NCBI GenBank assembly: GCA_002696965.1
Contig: NZUB01000050.1
Span: 3,637 to 11,332 of the forward strand
Reading direction: 5' to 3'
DNA: 7,696 nucleotides
From: Flavobacteriales bacterium
GTDB lineage: Bacteria; Bacteroidota; Bacteroidia; Flavobacteriales; TMED113
The position numbers were made by a program, and so were the translations under genes. The notes under the pieces were generated by a model. That model ran no database searches, had not been told where the DNA came from, and was given only the letters and a program-made list of their open reading frames with translations. Below are positions 5,873-7,696 of the stretch, piece after piece (position 1 is the stretch's first letter; the number at the start of each line of letters is the position of its first letter).

Positions 5873-6196
5873 ATGATAACGGTGTCTGATAATGCGAAAA
5901 AAAAATTAATCTCGTTAATGGGTGAACAGCCTAAAAAGAAACACTTCGTAAGGGTTGGTGTAGCGTCTGGAGGGTGTTCTGGGCTCTCATATAATTTAGA
6001 TTTTGACTCTAAAATGCTGGAAACTGACAAGTTATTTGAACACAACGACATTAAACTTTTAGTGGATAAAAAAAGTTATTTATATTTAATTGGAACCACC
6101 TTGAATTATAGCGGAGGGCTAAATGGCAAGGGATTTGTATTTGAAAACCCAAATGCTTCTAGAACTTGTGGTTGTGGCGAAAGCTTTGCTGTATAA
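5873..6196 (+). CDS. sufA: A-type iron-sulfur cluster carrier (SufA/IscA family)
   Basis: This small A-type protein probably receives Fe-S clusters from the SufBCD scaffold and passes them to target proteins in the cytosol. The product is 107 residues, the normal family length. It has the three conserved cysteines: C35 in GGCSGLSY, and C99 and C101 in TCGCGESF near the C-terminus. It is the first gene of the suf run, with the sufB ATG 10 nt after its stop, and a perfect -7 box lies just upstream. The start at 5873 gives the usual MI-V(S/T)--A--K N-terminus. Codons 9-11 are AAA AAA AAA, a nine-A run (5897-5905). Whether it is called SufA, IscA or ErpA cannot be settled from motifs; the suf context favours SufA. 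Confidence 0.93.
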   Translation: MITVSDNAKKKLISLMGEQPKKKHFVRVGVASGGCSGLSYNLDFDSKMLETDKLFEHNDIKLLVDKKSYLYLIGTTLNYSGGLNGKGFVFENPNASRTCGCGESFAV

Positions 6197-6206
6197 TCTT
6201 TACTGT

Positions 6207-7655
6207 ATGGAGAAACAAGACGAGAATAAAATAATTAAAAAAGTTACAACCGAAGATTATAAATATGGTTTTGTTTCTAACTTTAAATCTGACACTATTG
6301 ATTGCGGCTTAAATGAGGATGTAATAAAACTAATTTCCAGTAAAAAAAAAGAGCCCAACTGGATGCTGGAAAAAAGACTGAAAGCATTTGAGATTCTGAA
6401 AAAAATGCCCCAGCCGAAATGGGCTAACATCAAATACGATGATATTAATCTACAGGAAATTAAATACTATTCATCACCCACCAAAAAAAAGAAACTCAAC
6501 AGCTTAGAAGAGGTGGACCCAGAAATTTTGAAAACTCTAAAAAAACTCGGTATCTCAACGGAAGAACAAAAACGACTAACTGGTGTCGCTGTTGATGTGG
6601 TAATTGACAGTGTGTCGGTTTCAACCTCATTTAAAGACGAGCTGGCTAAACAGGGGATTATTTTTTGTTCAATGTCTGAAGCAATACAAAAACACCCTGA
6701 TTTAATAAAAAAATACCTTGGAACTGTTGTGCCTCCTAAAGATAATTATTTTTCAGCTCTAAATGCTGCTGTCTTTAGCGATGGTTCTTTTTGCTTCATT
6801 CCTAGGGGGGTTCATTGTCCAATGGAACTGTCAACATACTTTAGAATAAATGAGGCTCAAACTGGACAGTTTGAAAGAACTTTAATTGTTGCGGAAGAAA
6901 ATAGTTATGTTAGCTATTTAGAGGGCTGCACAGCGCCTCAAAGAGATGAGAACCAACTTCATGCAGCAGTGGTTGAATTGGTTGCACTAAATTCATCTGA
7001 AATTAAATATTCAACTGTTCAAAATTGGTATCCTGGTGATAAAAATGGAAACGGAGGAATATATAATTTTGTAACTAAAAGGGGGGTGGTTCATGAAAAT
7101 GCTAAAATATCATGGACACAAGTAGAAACAGGTTCAGCAATAACTTGGAAATATCCATCTTGTATACTGAAAGGGGACTTTGCCATTGGAGAGTTTTTTT
7201 CAATTGCTGTAACAAAAAATTTTCAGCAAGCTGACACGGGAACCAAAATGATTCATCTTGGTAGAGGCACAAAAAGCACCATAATTAGTAAGGGTATTTC
7301 AGCCGGACAAAGTAATAGTAGTTATAGAGGGCTGGTTAAAGTTAATAAGCGGGCAAAAAATGCTCGTAATTTCACTCAATGCGACTCATTATTAATTGGA
7401 GACAAATGTGGCGCACACACATTTCCCTTTATTGATGTTAAAAATAATAGCTCTACGGTAGAACACGAAGCAACGACTTCTAAAATTGGTGAAGACCAAA
7501 TGTTTTACTGTAATCAAAGGGGCATTGCTGAAAAAGAGGCTGTTGCGTTAATTGTGAATGGCTACTGTAAAGACGTGCTTCAAAAACTACCAATGGAATT
7601 TGCTGTTGAGGCTAAAAAATTATTAGAAATAACACTTGAGGATAGTGTGGGCTAA
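6207..7655 (+). CDS. sufB: Fe-S cluster assembly scaffold protein SufB
   Basis: SufB is the scaffold of the cytosolic SufBC2D complex on which Fe-S clusters are built with sulfur from SufS/SufE. The ATG at 6207 gives 482 residues, the usual length. The frame is open back to an ATG at 6123, but those 28 extra residues overlap sufA in another frame and do not resemble SufB. Key residues align with E. coli SufB at constant C-terminal offset: C241 in EGCTAP (E. coli C254), C392 in FTQCDSLLIG (C405), and H420/E421 in EHEATTS (H433/E434). C392 and E421 are the likely cluster-site residues at the SufD interface. QNWYPGD, GRGTKSTIISKGISAG and FAVEAKKLLEI are also typical. No intein interrupts the gene. 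Nine-A and eight-A runs at 6342-6350 and 6483-6490 encode lysines. The sufC start follows 12 nt after the stop. Confidence 0.97.
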   Translation: MEKQDENKIIKKVTTEDYKYGFVSNFKSDTIDCGLNEDVIKLISSKKKEPNWMLEKRLKAFEILKKMPQPKWANIKYDDINLQEIKYYSSPTKKKKLNSLEEVDPEILKTLKKLGISTEEQKRLTGVAVDVVIDSVSVSTSFKDELAKQGIIFCSMSEAIQKHPDLIKKYLGTVVPPKDNYFSALNAAVFSDGSFCFIPRGVHCPMELSTYFRINEAQTGQFERTLIVAEENSYVSYLEGCTAPQRDENQLHAAVVELVALNSSEIKYSTVQNWYPGDKNGNGGIYNFVTKRGVVHENAKISWTQVETGSAITWKYPSCILKGDFAIGEFFSIAVTKNFQQADTGTKMIHLGRGTKSTIISKGISAGQSNSSYRGLVKVNKRAKNARNFTQCDSLLIGDKCGAHTFPFIDVKNNSSTVEHEATTSKIGEDQMFYCNQRGIAEKEAVALIVNGYCKDVLQKLPMEFAVEAKKLLEITLEDSVG

Positions 7656-7667
7656 ATCTATTATATC

Positions 7668-7696
7668 ATGTTAAAAATCAAAAATATACACAGTGA
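7668..7696 (+). CDS. sufC: Start of SufC, ATPase of the SufBCD complex (cut by window end)
   Basis: An ATG 12 nt after sufB opens a frame reading MLKIKNIHS to the window end. This matches the first strand of SufC, whose family begins ML-IKNLHA or similar. SufC is the ABC-type ATPase that binds SufB and SufD and drives conformational change during cluster assembly. Only nine codons are visible, so no Walker motif can be checked; the call rests on this short N-terminal match and on sufB-sufC being the usual gene order. Confidence 0.8.

Noticed and set aside
5848..6051. 67-codon minus-strand frame over sufA
   Set aside because: It is antisense to sufA, including the codons for its first conserved Cys, and has no family features.
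6123..6206. Upstream ATG that would extend SufB by 28 residues
   Set aside because: The extension overlaps the last 74 bases of sufA in another frame and does not look like SufB. The ATG at 6207 gives the family's usual length and constant offset to E. coli key residues.
1..7696. tRNA, rRNA, CRISPR arrays, insertion sequences, inteins
   Set aside because: None was seen. Intergenic space is only 331-480, 5787-5872 and a few short gaps, and no repeat array, terminal inverted repeats or transposase motif was found.

Overview
This window looks like a piece of chromosome from a member of the Bacteroidota, most likely a marine-type Flavobacteriia relative. The evidence is the B-type (cytochrome b558 family) succinate dehydrogenase proteins in the order sdhC-sdhA-sdhB, a sufA/iscA-sufB-sufC order, AT-rich DNA, a lack of Shine-Dalgarno sequences before nearly every gene start, and a perfect Bacteroidota-type -7 promoter box (TAnnTTTG) before the suf genes. 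The assignment comes from reading the sequence; no database was searched.

Layout. Positions 1-330 hold the 3' end of sdhC, the membrane haem b anchor. A 150-nt gap follows (331-480) with a candidate promoter, a perfect 10-bp palindrome and repeated GTTTTAA-like heptamers. Next come sdhA (481-2694), sdhB (2696-3442) and a M24B aminopeptidase P gene (3446-4726), almost touching and on the same strand. The run ends in a hairpin plus T-tract that lies across the convergent ends of pepP and thiL. thiL (thiamine-monophosphate kinase) lies on the minus strand at 4731-5786. An 86-nt divergent promoter region separates it from the suf operon: A-type Fe-S protein (5873-6196), sufB (6207-7655), and the first nine codons of sufC, cut by the window end.

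How the genes work together. SdhC, SdhA and SdhB form succinate:menaquinone oxidoreductase, linking the citric acid cycle to the respiratory chain. SdhB needs three Fe-S clusters, and the neighbouring suf genes encode Fe-S assembly machinery. PepP (Xaa-Pro peptide turnover) and ThiL (thiamine diphosphate synthesis) are housekeeping enzymes with no obvious link to the others.

The unusual point is SdhA. An otherwise complete, catalytically intact flavoprotein carries an N-terminal extension of about 75 residues that reads as an excisionase/MerR-like winged helix-turn-helix domain (HTH_17 type). The frame is open throughout, and there is no methionine between residues 15 and 256, so no ATG exists from which a normal SdhA could be made alone. 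Together with the wide, repeat-bearing gap just upstream, this suggests a citric acid cycle flavoenzyme that may also bind DNA, possibly regulating itself as PutA does. The regulatory role is a hypothesis; the fusion is read directly from the sequence.
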